Shown here piece by piece: positions 12,092 through 12,603 of a stretch of 12,603 nucleotides of DNA. This DNA comes from Methanobacteriota archaeon (GTDB lineage Archaea > Thermoplasmatota > Poseidoniia > Poseidoniales > Poseidoniaceae). Each line of letters begins with the position of its first letter. Positions within the stretch are counted from its first letter, which is position 1. Under the pieces are notes generated by a model, which searched no databases, was not told where the DNA came from, and was given only the letters and a program-made list of their open reading frames with translations. The position numbers were made by a program, and so were the translations under genes. The stretch covers positions 1-12,603 of the forward strand of contig JAPOHM010000022.1 of NCBI GenBank assembly GCA_029979405.1, given 5' to 3'.

Positions 12092-12603
12092 ATGACAGAA
12101 TCATATTTGATTGTTGGTGGCAGTAGCGATATAGCAAAAATTGTTGCAAAGAACCTGCTTGAATCCGGCCACTGTGTGACACTATTAGCAAGAGACGAAT
12201 CCAGGATTTCTGATTTGGAACAATTAGGTGCTAAGCCAATTGTTGGTGATTCCCTCGACGAGGATGTATTGTTACAGGCGATTTCAACTGCGTCTGAACT
12301 TGGAGGCGGAAAAATTAGTGGAGTAGCTCACTTGGTTGGCTCAATCGCTATCCGCCCTCCCCATGCAATGAAGTTAGATGCTTTTCAAGACGTTATTTCT
12401 ACAAATTTGACAAGCGCATTTCTAACCCTATCAATGACTGGAAAGGCGATGTTAAAATCAGGTGGAGGAAGGATGGTATTCACCTCGAGTGTTGCTGGTA
12501 GTTTGGGCCTTGTGAACCATGAAGCGATTGCCGCTGCAAAAGGTTTAAAAGTAATTGCTCGCGCTGGCGTTGGTTTAGATAACGTTGATATTCCTGCTGC
12601 AAC
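12092..12603 (+). CDS. Short-chain dehydrogenase/reductase, 3' part replaced by SerA-like sequence and cut by window edge
   Basis: Residues 1-150 are an SDR with a Rossmann fold: YLIVGGSSDIA (5-15) is the glycine-rich NAD(P) motif, LLARDE (31-36) is the end of beta-2, GVAHLVGS (77-84) corresponds to the NAG strand, N105 lies in ISTNLTSAF, and VFTSSVAG (129-136) holds the catalytic Ser region. The active-site lysine is K150 in HEAIAAAK, but the tyrosine expected four residues earlier is Ile146; a His (143) lies nearby. From residue 151 the frame continues as GLKVIARAGVGLDNVD, which is D-3-phosphoglycerate dehydrogenase (SerA) sequence, not SDR. The start at 12092 is fixed by the TATA box 26 bp upstream. 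The substrate is unknown. I consider the first 150 residues a genuine gene and the last 21 probably not part of it. Confidence 0.75.
   Translation, partial: MTESYLIVGGSSDIAKIVAKNLLESGHCVTLLARDESRISDLEQLGAKPIVGDSLDEDVLLQAISTASELGGGKISGVAHLVGSIAIRPPHAMKLDAFQDVISTNLTSAFLTLSMTGKAMLKSGGGRMVFTSSVAGSLGLVNHEAIAAAKGLKVIARAGVGLDNVDIPAA
12542..12603 (+). other. SerA-like (phosphoglycerate dehydrogenase) fragment joined in frame to the SDR
   Basis: The final 62 bases encode GLKVIARAGVG followed by LDNVDIPAAT, a conserved block of the SerA NAD-binding region. Nothing in the SDR family looks like this after the AAAKG segment. The switch happens inside GAAGCGATTGCCGCTGCA plus AAAGGT (12521-12544), which could encode EAIAAAKG in both families, making a shared k-mer and a chimeric contig end the simplest explanation. 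Confidence 0.65.

Overview
The window looks archaeal, most like a planktonic marine euryarchaeote of the Poseidoniales (Marine Group II) or a relative. The phylum level is an inference. It rests on an archaeal-type Taw1 (wyosine biosynthesis), TATA boxes placed 25-30 bp upstream of start codons that lack a Shine-Dalgarno (leaderless genes), SD motifs only in front of genes inside operons, a PIN-TPR protein, and AT-rich, tightly packed coding. No rRNA, tRNA, IS element or CRISPR array was seen. Both ends cut through genes, so this is probably a whole metagenomic contig or a fragment of one.

Layout. (1) 1-2484, minus strand: taw1, then a GT4-type glycosyltransferase (5 bp downstream of taw1), then the first 130 codons of a 3-hydroxyacyl-CoA dehydrogenase. 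(2) 2551-3546, plus strand: an AlkB-like membrane di-iron hydroxylase, divergent from taw1. It is followed by a 99-bp gap with two adjacent inverted repeats and a TATA-like box, then a 40-codon small ORF (3646-3768) with a good SD. (3) 3771-9740, minus strand: a compact four-gene operon. Its order is ABC ATPase A; a 1327-aa double-FtsX permease with a pentapeptide-repeat block in its second extracytoplasmic domain; ABC ATPase B with a C-terminal AbrB-like segment and zinc ribbon; and a small DUF3817 membrane protein. Each junction overlaps or is separated by 2 bases. (4) 9874-11772, plus strand: a 632-aa protein with a PIN nuclease domain, TPR-like helices and a coiled coil, divergent from the ABC operon. 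(5) 11769-11996, minus strand: a DUF2892 membrane protein whose stop overlaps the PIN gene's stop. (6) 12092-12603, plus strand: a short-chain dehydrogenase whose reading frame switches to phosphoglycerate dehydrogenase (SerA)-like sequence in the last ~60 bases, most likely a contig-end assembly chimera.

How the genes work together. The ABC operon is the clearest unit. One polypeptide carries both FtsX halves, and two non-identical, apparently active ATPases flank it, suggesting a heterodimeric ATPase on a pseudo-symmetric envelope transporter or mechanotransmitter. The large ectodomains, one holding a pentapeptide solenoid, would act outside the cytoplasmic membrane. The substrate cannot be read from the sequence. 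The taw1-GT-HAD run looks like co-transcription of convenience rather than one pathway. AlkB and the hydroxyacyl-CoA dehydrogenase could both serve hydrocarbon or lipid oxidation, but they are on opposite strands and nothing else ties them together.
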